Positions 1-12,724 of a DNA stretch of 64,000 nt are shown one piece after another. Within the stretch, counting starts at the first letter, position 1. Each line of letters begins with the position of its first letter. Below the pieces are notes generated by a model. The model did no database searches. It was given only the letters and a program-made list of their open reading frames with translations, and was not told where the DNA came from. The translations under genes and the position numbers were made by a program. This DNA comes from Todiramphus chloris collaris (Eukaryota > Chordata > Aves > Coraciiformes > Alcedinidae): positions 32,235,851-32,299,850 of the forward strand of contig JANVCC010000021.1 of assembly GCA_025345505.1 (NCBI GenBank). The letters are read 5' to 3'.

Positions 1-941
1 AAGTTCATTGTCAGGATTTTCCCAGAAGCATTACTGTTTTGGAAGGGCAGTCCAACTTCATTTTACCATATTTACAAAGTAAGCATCCTTGTGCCTATAT
101 CCCATGGGAATCTGGTCTGGATAAGTGCTCTACAAGGAAGCTTAGCACACACAGACAGCAGTGAGTTTAGCGGCAAGTAGTAATGACCACAGACACTTTC
201 ATTCAAAACACACTTAGAACATGAAGTGGCACTGTCTTTGTTTTGGAGCATCTGCCCAGTAGTGACAGACTTGAGAAGACCTCAGTAATGCTAAGTTAGT
301 TTATGAGTTTCACCCTAAATTATGTTGCCTCACTTCTTCAGAAGAACAGAAACAAAAATATTTGCATATTTTGAAGTTTTTTGAGATCTTCCCATTGAAA
401 ATAACTGTTTAAAAAGATGTACGGATTTTAAAAGAAGCTTTGAAGTGTCCATAGTTTTGCATTAATAGATCTGCATTAGTAGTTTTGAGGTTCAAATTAA
501 TGCTGTTATAAATGGCATCACTTAGATATGCCTTGTATGTTTCTAGCTGTGCAATCACCAAGCAAATGCAGTAGTTCGATATCTCATAGCAGTTCTATGT
601 GGGAGAACAACTGAAAGTATGAAGTTATTGCAGCTAAATTAAGGACCATTAAGTCCCTATATGGAAACTCTTATTGAGAAGTAAAGTGCTTAAGGGAGGA
701 TTAAACTACAAAAAATAAAGTCATTTTAATTCAGAATAAGAGCATCTACATATAGTTTAATGTATTTTAATTTCTCTGCATTAACTTCATCGTTTTCATT
801 GATTCATTTTAACCTTCTCAACTGCAGGCAGTCCCAAGTGTTTCTACTTTTTTCACAAAAGGGTATCTTTGGAAGGCTTCTTTTTAAAATTTTATTTCCT
901 TCTACCCCACTCCTTGCAAGTAAGCCAAGAAAATTCTTGTT
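1..941. other. Unique AT-rich DNA, no gene seen
   Basis: No open frame here resembles a known protein and no repeat family is recognisable. A perfect POU octamer (ATTTGCAT) lies at 360-367, but a match of that length is expected by chance in AT-rich DNA. The T-rich stretch at 840-900 runs into the A-tract that follows. Confidence 0.5.
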
Positions 942-1085
942 AAAAAAAAAAAAAAAAAACAAAAAACAAAACAACAACTACAAAACCAAACCAAACTAAC
1001 CAAACAAAAAACTACAACAACAAAGCAAAAACAAACAGAACATAAAAGAAAACAAACCCAAACAACCAAATAAAAAGATAAATAA
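942..1085. repeat. Poly-A plus A/C-rich low-complexity tract
   Basis: A run of 18 A (942-959) is followed by about 125 bases made almost only of A and C, in irregular CAAA, CAA and CCAAA units. It resembles a degraded (CAAA)n simple repeat. A poly-A tail of a retroposed copy is possible, but no source sequence is recognisable on its 5' side. Confidence 0.8.
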
Positions 1086-4000
1086 TATGTTTTCTCTCAT
1101 AAACTGACTATGGAAGCAGCTATGACCATCAGAGTGAGAAACTACCCTATTAGAAGAAATATATATGCTAAAGGTAAATTCAGATTTTACAATTAGAGAT
1201 TAAAAGCTTAAGGGGAATTCAAAAGTTCCTGAGTGATGGGACACAATGGAAAATCACAGAGAACAGCAAAAGAAGGACCAACGTAGTAAAAAGCATCACA
1301 TACCTGGCCACAGAAACTGAATGGCCGAGTTCAAACCTGGTGATTAGGGCTGAAGTGAAAGTTTGTATGTTTAGCATAGCCCATGGTGAAGAAGTGCGTG
1401 AAGCTGTGCTGTGCCAAAGCTGGGATTCATCCTGTTACTCCATACAACTTGTTCCCAAAAGAGTATTTCTTTTCTCTATTTCTATGGTATCTCCTCAAGC
1501 TTTATTAAGTTTGGAGGGATTCAGCTTGTCTGATTGTCATTTTATCATCCCTTAACCAGAAATATCAACTCTATGGAAAGAAATATATAAAACTGCCAAA
1601 TAAACCATCCCACATCTTATACTCTATAGACAACAGAAATTCCTTCTCAGTCACTATGCCAGGAATTCTGCAACCTTTTCATCACTGGTAAGGCTGCATC
1701 ATGGACATAAGCATTAATACTTCTGCCCACTGGAATCATCACTGACATAAGTGGTTTACAAATATTAGATTTTCATTCCCCCCTTGGCATTACTTATAAA
1801 AGTTCATAGAATTTAACGGAACTATGGTCATGTCCACTGGCAGAGTAGCTGGTTCCAGTTATATTCTTTACTGATGTTCATGTTATTCTGATTATAACAC
1901 TGGAATAAATGGGAAAATAGTCATAGCAATGATAGAATACAGTAAAGAAACAGAGGTATAAATATCTCACATAGAAAGCAAGCAGAATATTACCTAATTC
2001 AAAGAGTTACCACATCTGTGAAGGACAAAAGTCCTTCTCGTTGTTACTGCTGGGTTTAGATTTTAAAGGTAGATTTTGTTTTGCTAATGTCACTTTAATG
2101 TATTAGAATGCCACTGATTTTTTTTAAATAATAGACAATAAAATTAAGAAGATTAGAAAATTCAAATCTTCCGTAGTTACTAGAGAGGCTTCTTATCCTG
2201 CAATATTCATATAGTTGATGATAAGTAGATTTATTTATGTAACCTGGCCATTATTTTTAAATAATTAATCAGATATTAACAGTAGACAGGAGGAATGTTT
2301 GAAAGCAGTGCAACATTTCAGTTTAGGGCCACCTAACTAAACTTCAGTTTAGAGCTTTACAAAGGCATTCTGCTACAAGGGGAGAAGCACAACAGTCTTC
2401 ATAGATAGATGCCAAATCCCATGCATTTACTTTATCATGAGTTACAGTGGACTGCCAGTCCTGGGGCTAGTGCTTTTTCTTGTTCACCCATGCATTTTGT
2501 TGTTGGAGTGTGTAGACTTGCATTCTCCATTTAAAGAAATCAATGCTTCCTTCCATCCCTCTCCTTTTTTTCCCAGTGACAACCATTTTTCTTGTCAGTT
2601 TGCTTTCCCCATTGCTGGGTGCGCAACTTATGAGAAATAAACCACTGAGGCACATCAAACCTTATAAGAAAGCCAGGGCAGTAATTCAGTGGCTGAGTTT
2701 TTCAAATCCATTCTCTTTCAAGTGGCCTGTTTAAAAACAAACAACAGAAATTAAACCTTTCAGTGTCTCTTGTTGATATTTAACACAACTATAGAAAGAC
2801 CTTTTGCCTTAATAATGCCAGTGACATGCATTTTGTTTATATTTCTAATTATTTATTTATAGTTGACATGAAAATGTTTCCCACTAGACATTACTAACTG
2901 TACAAAATTCAGTTTTGTATTGCTTTTGTGAGACTTTTGTTATTATAGCATGATTAAAATAGTACATCAATTATGCATCCTGCTATAAAACTGGATACAG
3001 CAGAGGAAATAAATACATATTAATAATACATTAGTTATTAATCTGTGTACTTGTCATTTGAATGAGATGCAAACTACTACATCTTCAGTTCATGAAGACC
3101 ACCACTTGTCTGCTTTTTAAATCCACTTACATATCATTTATGTGGAAAGACAAGCTTTTGTTAAAGGTCACCTTGTGCTACAAATGAGTAGTCCCAAGAT
3201 TAAGCAGTCAAAACAGCTGTATTACAATACTAAAATGTTACCCAACTGTGAGAGATGGTTGTAGCATAGTAAAGCAGATTGGCCACTAAGCTGGGCCATG
3301 TGCAGTCAATTTTGAATTGTAAAAACTCATAGAGTTTATGGTCATTACAAGGGAGACACCCTTTTGAAGCAATAAGAGTGATTCTATTCATGAGTTTCCT
3401 TTTACTGCTGAAAAGTTTTATATCGAAGGGAGGCCAGATACAGTTTGCTGAATTAATAAAAGTATTGTAAACATGGGTACTGAAAAAACTGTAGGCCCTG
3501 TAAAGTATATCATGTGATTGGAATGCCTTAACAGAAGATTGTAAGGCTGTGTGTGGATAGCTCAAATGCAAGGAAGTTACTTCTACTTATTAGTAACACA
3601 AGGGCTTCCTAAATCTTTACATATCAAGCTATTATTTGGTTAAAGGACAGAGCCAATAAATTAAGAAGTAAAATTGAAGCCAATTATCTGTAGCAAACTT
3701 TTTTTAAAAGAAACCATTCACTTTCTTTTTGGCTCAAGCTAGAATAAAAATTAGTTTATTTAATGTAAGAGCTGCTTGGCAAGATTTTCCCTGGGAAATT
3801 AAATGTGCCTGGGACTGTTGATGCCAATGAGGTCAACTGTCATGGAGTGACCCATGTTCACATTATTAAAATTTGCTAGTCTACAAAAGAAGGTGAGTGA
3901 AGACAAATTGCCTGTGGAGAATACTGTTAACTCCTAAAGCTTGTCTAAAATACAGTTTGGAAGAAGCCTAGCTGGCCAGGAATAGCAGTATGCCAGGGAG

Positions 4001-6403
4001 TATTTGTATAATTTAACAGGTGGTTGAGTTTCTGTGCCTTGATACTTTTGCTAGCACTGATTCTTTTTCCTGGTAGTGGTAGTGCTGTTGAGTGAATGCC
4101 CAGAAGACAGAGTTGTCCAATGATGTATTTTCATTCAAGATTTTAGTTCCATCATTAAATGGCATATGCATGACTTCTGTAGTGCTTATATATATTTTAA
4201 TTATTAGGCCAATGCATGTCAAGGGGAAGTTAGGTACTTCTGCTGAGACTAAGTTAAAAACAGACATAAAATCCTTAAACTGTCAGCTACATTATGGTTA
4301 TGTTTTCACATTGTCTTAATATTAAACAATGACAAATAGAAACTTTCATCATGGGTATGCAGTTTTAAAAGTTGTTTAATTAGGTTTATTCAAAAGTTGT
4401 GGCAGACAAGACTGGTTAAAATAATTAATATTGGTATTAGTAAAAATATAACAACAACAATAATAATATGTAGCTCTGACTTGTAATTTACACCCATAGA
4501 TCTAGAAGTAATTAATAAGAAAGTAAAAATTATTTTATGGACTGTTAAAGTGAGACAGAATCAAGTGGAGTGTCATCACCAGAATCACATTTTAGGTCAG
4601 CAGCAGCATAAGGAATAGTATGTGGATCTCTGGAATCACACATTAAATCTCTGTTCACTGTTGCAACACCTGTGTTCTTTCCCAGATAAATTCTGAAGAA
4701 GGCTCTGAGTCATTTAACATGGACAATTCATCTTTAAGGGTACTGATTCAGAACAATATGTGAATGTTTATTAAGCGAAAATGACTTTCTCTCTTCCTGT
4801 GTCTCCTTTCTTGTATTTTCATATCTTCTTATTTTTTCTCTGACAGAAGACAGAGATGATCACCCAGTTAAGAAATCTTTCTGGCAAATGACAGATTCAC
4901 TTGTCTATAAATCCTTCCGGATAAATATTTTATACATGTTTTTTAAAAAACTTCCAATGGTGGAAAATAATGATCTCTCTTTATGTAATCTTTTCAGTCT
5001 GTCATTATCCTTACTCTTGGAAAGTTGCTGGGTTTTTTTCTTAGCGTCTAACCTACATTACCTTTGCTTTGAGTCCATTGTGTTCTTTTCACAACGGGGT
5101 CTTCTTTCCAAATCCATTGCCTTCTCTTCTATAGCAACTGTTGATATATTTGAAAATTGTTCTTAAGTATGGAAAAGGTTGACTACTGAGTATACCGAAG
5201 AGGGAATCTATTCCTTCTTTCACAACTATTAGCAAACCTTCCCATCACTTTCACTAGAACACTCAGGAAACATCTTAGTATTTTTCATTGAAAATGTGGT
5301 TATCTCCTCTTCTAAAAACACTCTGTTTATTACAGTGTAGACCCCTCTAGAAAAAGAGAAGAAAACACATGAAGAATGGTGAATATCAGTTTGCAAACAA
5401 GAAACAGGCAATCTGAAAAAAAAAGACACACTGATGTTGTAACCATTCAGTTTTTGTACTGTTGAATTTCCTTAATTTTAAAACAATGTTGCACAATTAC
5501 ATATTCACTGTTTGCTTTGTTTTGTAAAAACCCTAGAGTGATGTCTGTGAGAGGAAATTAAATGATCTGGCTAGCTGCTGAATGCTTCAGCTGCTTTAGG
5601 GCACTCTGGTAGAAGTGTTTTTGCATTAGCTGTTTGGATTTTTTTTCTTTCCTGTCTTTATTTTCTTCCTTTCCTTTTTTTGGAAGGGCAAGTCATAAAT
5701 AACTATACTCCAAAAATGTGATACTCTAGCATTTCTAGAAGAATCATATCCTGCTGTTTGCTAACCTTATATAGCAACAGTGCATTCATCAATTAATTTA
5801 CAGGATGTTTTGGCAGTGCTGTATTTTCATAAGTACATGCAAATCCTTCTGTTTAAAGCACTAGGTTTTCTTAACTTCTCCAAATATACTAATGGTGTTG
5901 CAGCTGATAGAGCACAAAAAATCAAACAGCATTAAAAGAGTTATCCCTTAATTCCTATACTGCTACATAGATGTTTTCCTTGTTTAACTCTTTACTCCTG
6001 CTTACTTTGCTAATATGTATATTTGTAAATAAAGCCCCTCCCATTTTTTCTGTAAGTCTGTTCATTATGCTAGACTTATTCATCAAGGTTGGTGAGTTGT
6101 AGAGAAAAAAAAACTGACATTTTTACAGAATTTATTGGTGCAGGAGAGGAAGTTGGAGTCTTTTCCCTGGGGCCTTATAACACTCCTTTAGTTCCAGGAA
6201 TCTGTAAATTTCCTTCAATTAAACCAATTCTCTGGAGCTATCACCTAGAATTGTTCAGGCAATTATAAGTTGTGGGGAAATGAACAACGGAAAACAGTAG
6301 GTGTCTCAAACAAACTTGAAACCTCTCTCTAATTCCAAATGGAAAATGTTCCAGTTGTATCTCAAGACAGCACAACTTTGATAAATCTTTTCAAAATCAC
6401 CGT
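1086..6403. other. Unique AT-rich DNA, no gene seen
   Basis: More than 5 kb without a recognisable repeat or exon. The longest open frame is a 113-codon minus-strand frame at 3230-3571 with no motif I recognise. The stretch 3230-3700 is non-repetitive and mixed in composition, so it could hold a conserved non-coding element, but nothing proves it. A pyrimidine-rich tract lies at about 5636-5682. Confidence 0.5.
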
Positions 6404-6420
6404 GGGGGGGGGGGGGGGGG
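6404..6420 (+). repeat. G17 homopolymer
   Basis: Seventeen uninterrupted G, isolated in AT-rich DNA. Runs of this kind are length-unstable and hard to sequence, so the exact length should not be trusted. Confidence 0.95.
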
Positions 6421-7498
6421 AGTTCTGTGGCATGTCTTTAGAATGTGCCTGGATGACTATGCTGAAAGGAACAGTCTGAAAATTAATCTGTAGTGTCTTG
6501 ATAGACTAAAGATTCTCTGAAGTTAGAGAAGGTTGAACTGAAGTTTGACAGGCTTCCTACCTTACACACTGGTCTGAATTACTTGTTACTTGTTTTATAA
6601 TATGGAGCAGCAACATCATCTTCAGGAGTTAAAGGTTAGGTGGTGGTCATGTATGGGCTATGAACTTAAGAAATACAGTTTCCATAAGATTTGGAGTGAT
6701 TCTTGCCTTCCCTCCTTGCATATGCAACCAGTTCGCTTTCTTTCTCAATAACATCTGTGGCTTCTAGGTTTTACATGGCTGGTAAGGGCAAAAGTGTTTT
6801 TGTCTGGGCATCATCGTTCCATGTACAAACATGCATGCAAACACACATGCACACACTTGCTTGGCCTAGCAAAAATAGAAGAGCAAGCATAGAAGAGATG
6901 TCCCGTCAGTCTAATGATAAAGTAAAAATGCTATATAAGTGAAGCCACTGCTTTGTGGTTTCTGTGTATCAATGCTTTGACAGTATGCCAAGGCATTGCA
7001 ACTCAGGCCTGAGATAGAAACCAAATCTGGAGTGAAAAAGGAAGAGGAAAAAAATGACAATGGAACACTGACTGGGTTGATTGATACTCTGAGAGGTGCT
7101 AGCAGCTGAGAAAGGAAACAGCAGTGCAATATTTCTCTTTCATTTTCCATTCTTACTTGTTATCTTTCATGTTTGCTTGGAACCTATTTTTACGAGTGAG
7201 GTATGCTCTGATAAACAAAGTGAGAATACACAAAGTGAGAATACATGGAGTAGCACTGTGAGAAAGCACAAAGTGATCATTGCCCCCACTGCATTTTCAC
7301 ACTGTTGACAGTGTAACTAATATGACTTACACTTAGGATCTCATCTTTGTGCTTTCTGCAGTAGAGCAAAGAGTGACGGCCCCTCATAAAGCACTGCAAA
7401 ATATTAGGTAGTTCTCATAACATCACTATAAACAGACACATCTTATTTCCAGTTGTGTAGGAAGGTTAAGTGACTTGTTTCAGCTCAAAAAAGAAGTC
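6421..7498. other. Unique DNA with a 15-bp tandem duplication
   Basis: No gene or repeat family is recognised. An alternating purine-pyrimidine stretch (CATGCATGCAAACACACATGC-like) lies near 6828-6860. A perfect 15-bp tandem pair occupies 7215-7244, with a partial third copy (ACAAAGTGA) at 7268-7276. Confidence 0.55.
7215..7244 (+). repeat. 15-bp perfect tandem duplication
   Basis: The unit ACAAAGTGAGAATAC occurs twice, back to back (7215-7229 and 7230-7244), with no mismatch. A 9-base piece of the same unit recurs at 7268-7276. This is a small local slippage duplication. Confidence 0.9.
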
Positions 7499-7720
7499 AG
7501 AATCACAGAATCACTCAGGTTGGAAAAGAGCCTTGGGATCATCATGTCCAACCATTAGCCCTACTCTACAAGTTCACCCCTAGACCATATTCCCCAACAC
7601 CACATCTAAGCGATGTTTAAACACATCCAGGGATGGTGCCTCAACCACCTCCCTGGGCAGCCTATTCCAAAATTTCACTACTCTTTCTGTGAAGAATTTT
7701 TTCCTAATGTCTAGTCTAAA
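7499..7720 (-). mobile_element. CR1 LINE, 5'-truncated copy (short)
   Basis: This is the 3' end of a CR1 retrotransposon in minus orientation. Two octamer tail units (AGAATCAC twice, 7499-7514) mark its 3' end. Read on the minus strand, the body encodes the last part of ORF2, including a recognisable [18 protein letters not shown], and ends at a TAG on 7582-7580. The remaining 80 or so bases are the short 3' UTR. The left boundary is sharp. The right boundary, near 7720, is where similarity to CR1 stops; this is the usual 5' truncation from incomplete reverse transcription. It is closely related to the copy at 20.1 kb. It encodes no complete protein and cannot move by itself. Confidence 0.93.
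7580..7715 (-). pseudogene. CR1 ORF2 C-terminal remnant
   Basis: About 45 codons of the C-terminal end of the CR1 endonuclease/reverse transcriptase, read on the minus strand. The conserved WNRLPREVV block, which lies just before the ORF2 end in avian CR1, is intact, and the frame stays open to the natural stop at 7582-7580. Endonuclease and reverse transcriptase domains are absent because the copy is 5'-truncated. Confidence 0.85.
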
Positions 7721-7772
7721 AGATGATCTGGAATTCGTGTATTTTTTATTTGGTACTTAGTTTACCTGAAAT

Positions 7773-7800
7773 AACATTATAACATTAACATTATAACATT
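7773..7800 (+). repeat. 14-bp perfect tandem duplication
   Basis: The unit AACATTATAACATT is present twice without mismatch (7773-7786 and 7787-7800), about 50 bases beyond the truncated end of the neighbouring CR1. The unit itself contains two AACATT copies, so this is a simple slippage product. Confidence 0.9.
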
Positions 7801-10800
7801 AATGAAAAATAACTGCATATTTGGCAATTGAGGCAAATTACCAGATGTGTTACAAAACGTTAGAATTATTTACATAAACAATTCACTTATCTGTAGAACA
7901 GTTTTAATTCTGGTTCTGCTAATACTGAGATTTCTTTTTCCAGTCCCTTCTCTTCATTCTCTTTGGTCTGTTTTTTTCCCCTCAAAGTTCTTTCATCGCT
8001 TTAGCCAGGATCTGCTCCTAATACTTCACTTTCAACGAGACCTTCTTTTTGGAGCAGATGAAGTTCCAGTGAGTGGGATTGTAAACAGAAAGTACACATG
8101 ACAATTCATTCATCCCTTAGAGAACACACATAGTACCTAGGAAGTATCTGCACTTAAAAAGAGTGAATCGTGTCTCCAGCTCGGGTTTGCAACACAAAGT
8201 GCCCAACAGGTGCCAGGAGAGTTTGTTTTGGCTTGGACTTTAAGAATAAACTAATGCATGTTGAGGAATGCAGTCTCCACTGACATTGCTGCCTGCGTTC
8301 TTGCTATCTAAGGAACAGAGCAGCAAGCTTCAGTTCATAATGTGTGATCATTTCCCCCAATACCCGATTTAAAAGGAGTAATTTCTACTTACACTGTGTC
8401 TTCCTTTTGAGAAGCTCACACTCTACAAACATAAATTAATTAAGCTTTATACTCCCTCTGTGCAGCATAGGTAGACTCAGAAATAGAGTGGTTTAACACT
8501 GCACTAGTGTGCCAGTTGGGAAATACCAGGAATTTATTTTTCTTACATTCCACGTGCCCTGGGGCACATTCAATGCATGCCTTAAATGCAAGGACTGAAA
8601 AAGACCATGTGGAATGTGGTATTGATAGTGCCACTCGGCTTACAGTTTGAGACTAGGAGCCCTGCTTGGAAGAATTGGAGTGCATGCAGCAGTGGAGCAA
8701 AGGTTGATTCCTTGTGAAAAGGTATATGCTAGAGCCTGCTGAGGAACATAGCCTTTCTGGTGATCATTGAAGAGACTGTCACAGTGGACTGTACAGTTCT
8801 GCCTTGTTGCCTTCCCTCAACTCAGACTAAGTAAATTAGAGATACATCTTCCTTATAATGATTTCCCTGGCTGTGTGCAGATATGGATTTCCTGGTGGGG
8901 CTGAAAGAGTAAGAACATTTCCATTTGGCATTACCTGTGACAGCGTATGTTCCTAAGGTATGTGACAGTCATAAAAGCTCTGGCCAGTCATACTGGTACT
9001 ATGTATACCCCCATATGTTATGGGGTGCAAAACAGACAGTTTGGTTTAGGAATCCTGCCTCCCAGTTATGTTACTACTAAAAGTTGCCTAATAAATGATT
9101 TTATTTTTCTTTTTTCCCTCTTTAGAGCCCTATTGTTTTATGTGCAGTAACTTTTGTTTTTGTTTTCCATAGTAGCTGCTCTGCACTGTATGATTTATTA
9201 CCTCAGGCACTAGGACACTCTTGCTAAGAAATTGAAAAGAGATACTGTAAATGGGTGTGAGAAAGAAAGGGTTTCTGCATTTTAAAAGTAATGGCTAGAA
9301 GACAATTAAGGCCTAGCTTTTAAATCATAGAGCTAGGCCGATGTATATTGGGACTGCAAATTAGAAATGCTGCATTATTCTTAAATGGCTGAATACCTGC
9401 TGTGGCATCCATAACAACTGTTACTTCTTTAAAGCTGCATAACTTACTGCAGTGGAAAAAAAAAAAAAAAAGGAATGAAATTTAATCTACCTAAAGAGAA
9501 TATATCTTGACATTTACCCACCATTAAGTATACATCCTAATCCCATGTTATCCATACACTTTGGTTTACAAACAAATGACTCAATTAATGTCTCCTTAAA
9601 GCCTTCTGGGAGGCAGAGTGGAGGACATGCACTGCTTGAGCAATGGTTGCTGAAGGCATTTTGATTACTTAAGCTTGGAATAGGCATAATATCCCAGCAT
9701 GAGGGGTCCTTATGCCCTGGCAGAGCTTTCTCTTCTCCTTCTGGAAAGTGTTTGCATGCTCCTGCAGTAACTCAGGCTGTTTACTAATCTCCAGGGGGAG
9801 GCTGTGGTGATGCTGGCATCCAAGGAGATATAAGCTCCTCAGGTCACTCAATACGTAGGGAAATATGAGGTGCCCTTCCTTTTGTGCTTACCCAGTAACC
9901 CTGGACAAATACCTCTTTCCTCTGGAGTGTAAGGGGGCAGTGGAAGACTTCTTTTCATAAAAAAACCTCAATAAAATGAAGTTATATGATGTTTTTAGCC
10001 ATTAAAAGTCATCAGGGATTTAATTCCTGAGACTAGCATTGATACACAGATAGTGTTTCAGTGGCCTGGAACCCTCTCATTTCTGAGCCGTAGAAGTAGT
10101 TCCAATACTGCCTTCTCTCACTTCTCCCAGATGAAGCTGGTTTCATAAGTCCTTTTTATTTTTCTAAATCTAACAAATAGCTAAAAGCTGTTCATTATTA
10201 TTTTCAAAAATGTCTTTACTACTGGTGTCTGGTTTGATGTTCCAGTTGGCCAGTTATATGTTGTTAGGCTGTGTCTGTCCTCCTACTACCTCCAGCTAAC
10301 AGAAGGATATCCAAAGAAGTGGAACCTCCCTTAAAAGCTCTGGTATGCATCTAGCACAGAGTTATCTAGGATTAGCAGAATCCCATTACTCAGTATGGAC
10401 AGTTTATGTGTAAATTCTGTTTGCAATTCAGGGTCTAGACAGATTTAAGGAGAAAAAAAATGAAGTTATTCTATCATCAGGGTTAGTCTGCCCATCCAAC
10501 AATACCACAAAAGCAACTGGACATGTCAGTTTGCTTTGTAGGGGTCCTGCTACTGGCATGTACCAGCTTGTCCTAAATGGAGACCACTGGTCTAACTCAG
10601 GGTATGTCATGTTTTAACATTAACTGTTACTTCTGTCATGGATTGAATTCTCCAAGGGAATTAGAACTCAGAAAGGAAAGAAATACAGTCTTCTACCTGT
10701 ACATGTGATCACTGGAAAAATGGAATAACACAACGGGAATCTTTCCAGAATGTTTTGCAAAATCTGTTGTGGCTTTACTAAAATTATTCCTTCACACTTC

Positions 10801-11279
10801 CAGAGTTTCTTGAACAAGGGATTCACTGTAATACCCACTAGATTGCATTTTAGTTTATGCAAATTCACTGACATATATCATTTATAGCTGAAAAAGAAAA
10901 AAAAAATGAATGCCTTTGAGTTTGATTTCCTCAAGTTACTTGTGAGTTAAAGTTTCTACTGAGCTGAGTCTTCTCAGTCTAGTTTTATAGGTAAGAAAGG
11001 TGATATTGTTAGGAGGAGATGCTTGTATTTTTCAGAAAGTAAATTTAACGTTGTAACTATACCATGCTGAGATGGACTGAAGCAATACAAAATGAAAGGG
11101 AGAAACCAGAAAAATGAGGTTATGATGTCAAACTCTCCACTTGATTTTGAATTAGAAGCAGAAATATGCTTTGCTTTATAATCATGATTCAGTTCCACTA
11201 GCCCAGTTCCCACCCCGAAGATGACTGTATTCATTCCATTGAAGTATGGAAAACTGAAAATTCATTTTGATATTGCAAG
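7801..11279. other. Unique DNA, no gene seen
   Basis: No recognisable exon or repeat family. The stretch 8160-8340 has more CpG and mixed sequence than its surroundings and could be a conserved non-coding element. A 16-A run sits at 9456-9471. Open frames here are all under 90 codons and unrecognisable. Confidence 0.45.
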
Positions 11280-11900
11280 AGGGAATAAAATGGGCCGAAG
11301 CATTAATAATAGAATGCCGACGCATACATGTAAACCAGGATTGAACCTGAGGGCAGTCCTTTCAAGAAGTTGAATGACATCTGTGTGTAATTTAATAAAT
11401 GACTGTTGTAACACAAGTGGAGAAGCTCTCAAACACATTGTTTTCGTGTTGATTGCTCAGTTCAATTACTGTAAACAAATAATGTAATGTTATAATAGTC
11501 ACTGAAATAAATCTAGCCTAAAAGGGTTGCAAAAAGGTTGGAAAAAATCAAAGCCACATTTGTCCATAATTCAATGATTTGATGCCAGACTCACCTAAAA
11601 ATAAAAGGCCATCCATCTATGAGCATATCAGTATCAAGGTTACCAATTTCAAGAGCTTAATGCCAACCTTTAGGTGATGGTTAGAATTTTTTTTTTTTTC
11701 CCCCAGCATAAATGTTCACAAGTTACCGTGCACACAGAAACACTTAGCAACAGGTAGAGGTTAAATACATTAATTGCCAGGCTTTTATTTCTATTTACAG
11801 GCACTCCTATAAAGAGCTGGATTTATGAGGAAAAGATTTAATTTAACTGCAATTTAAAATTAAGCATTTATTTTTTTTCTATTTGAAATAACCAGATGGT
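11280..11900. promoter_or_regulatory. Candidate conserved non-coding element
   Basis: About 600 bases of non-repetitive sequence, rich in TAAT/ATTA cores (for example ATTAATAAT near 11301, TAATTCAATGATTTGATG near 11567, TTAATTGCC near 11771), with scattered CpG and no long open frame. This texture is typical of vertebrate developmental enhancers bound by homeodomain factors. The judgement is by eye only; no alignment was made, and AT-rich DNA gives TAAT cores by chance. Confidence 0.25.
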
Positions 11901-12724
11901 TCATTAGATAATAAACCGAGTTCCTCTGGAAAGTCCAATTGCAAGACTTGACACAGTGATCCAAAATATCATATTTTTTTTCTGCATTCTGCTTTTCTTA
12001 CAGACTACAGCTGCTTTCTTGTATTAAAAAGGGGTTTTTTGCCCAGTAGATCTCCATGTGCCTGAATTTTCATGCCCTTTCACCTCAGATTTTTCCTAAA
12101 CCTCTTGCGTAATTTGGTTTCTTCTTATCCCCAGCTTCTTCAGCAGCAGCAGCCTTCCCTTCTTCCCACAAGCTAGCCCAGAGCAATGCATTAAGGCTGA
12201 GAGGACAGGATGCAGCTGCTTCTAAAAGCCTGTCAATGATGCTTCTTTTTAAGCCACTGAGAACTGCTAGCACAGCTGCACAGTGAGGTGGATTTACACT
12301 TTTTTTTTTTTTTTTTAATCCCCTATATGAGAAATTTCTCAAAAGCTGTATAGAATAATGAGTTAACTGCTGATGCATGAAGGCAAATGAAGACACTTCC
12401 TTATGCTTAATGGTATCCTATGGAGAGCCCTGCATTTTAGAGCCAGTTTGTTGGGGGAGACACTGTCTAGGTCAGATGCTGGGGTTATTCTTCACAGGGA
12501 GTTTGAGGAGAGCCTTAACTTTGGATGTGACTGTCCTAGAGTAGGAACAAATTTGACTTAGCATTAAACGTACAGCTTATATCTTATTTCCTTTGAGCAC
12601 ATAATTGTTTCAATCTTGATGGCTCACACAGTACCAGTAGACTGCAGAAAAGCAGTTAATTTGGGGTTCTAATTTATGAGTTAGGATGCAGTTTAAAAGC
12701 AGTGAGGATTTTTTATTTTTTTTT

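Noticed and set aside
360-367. Perfect POU octamer ATTTGCAT
   Set aside because: An 8-base AT-rich word is expected several times in 64 kb on two strands.
1325-1345. A pol III B-box-like GAGTTCAAACC, possibly from a MIR or tRNA-derived SINE
   Set aside because: No A-box at the right distance upstream and no SINE body around it; one short motif match is expected by chance.
12085-12396. 103-codon minus frame with a Lys run and an Ala-rich end
   Set aside because: The Lys run is the T17 homopolymer and the Ala stretch comes from a short GCAGCAGCAG-like run; no family resemblance.
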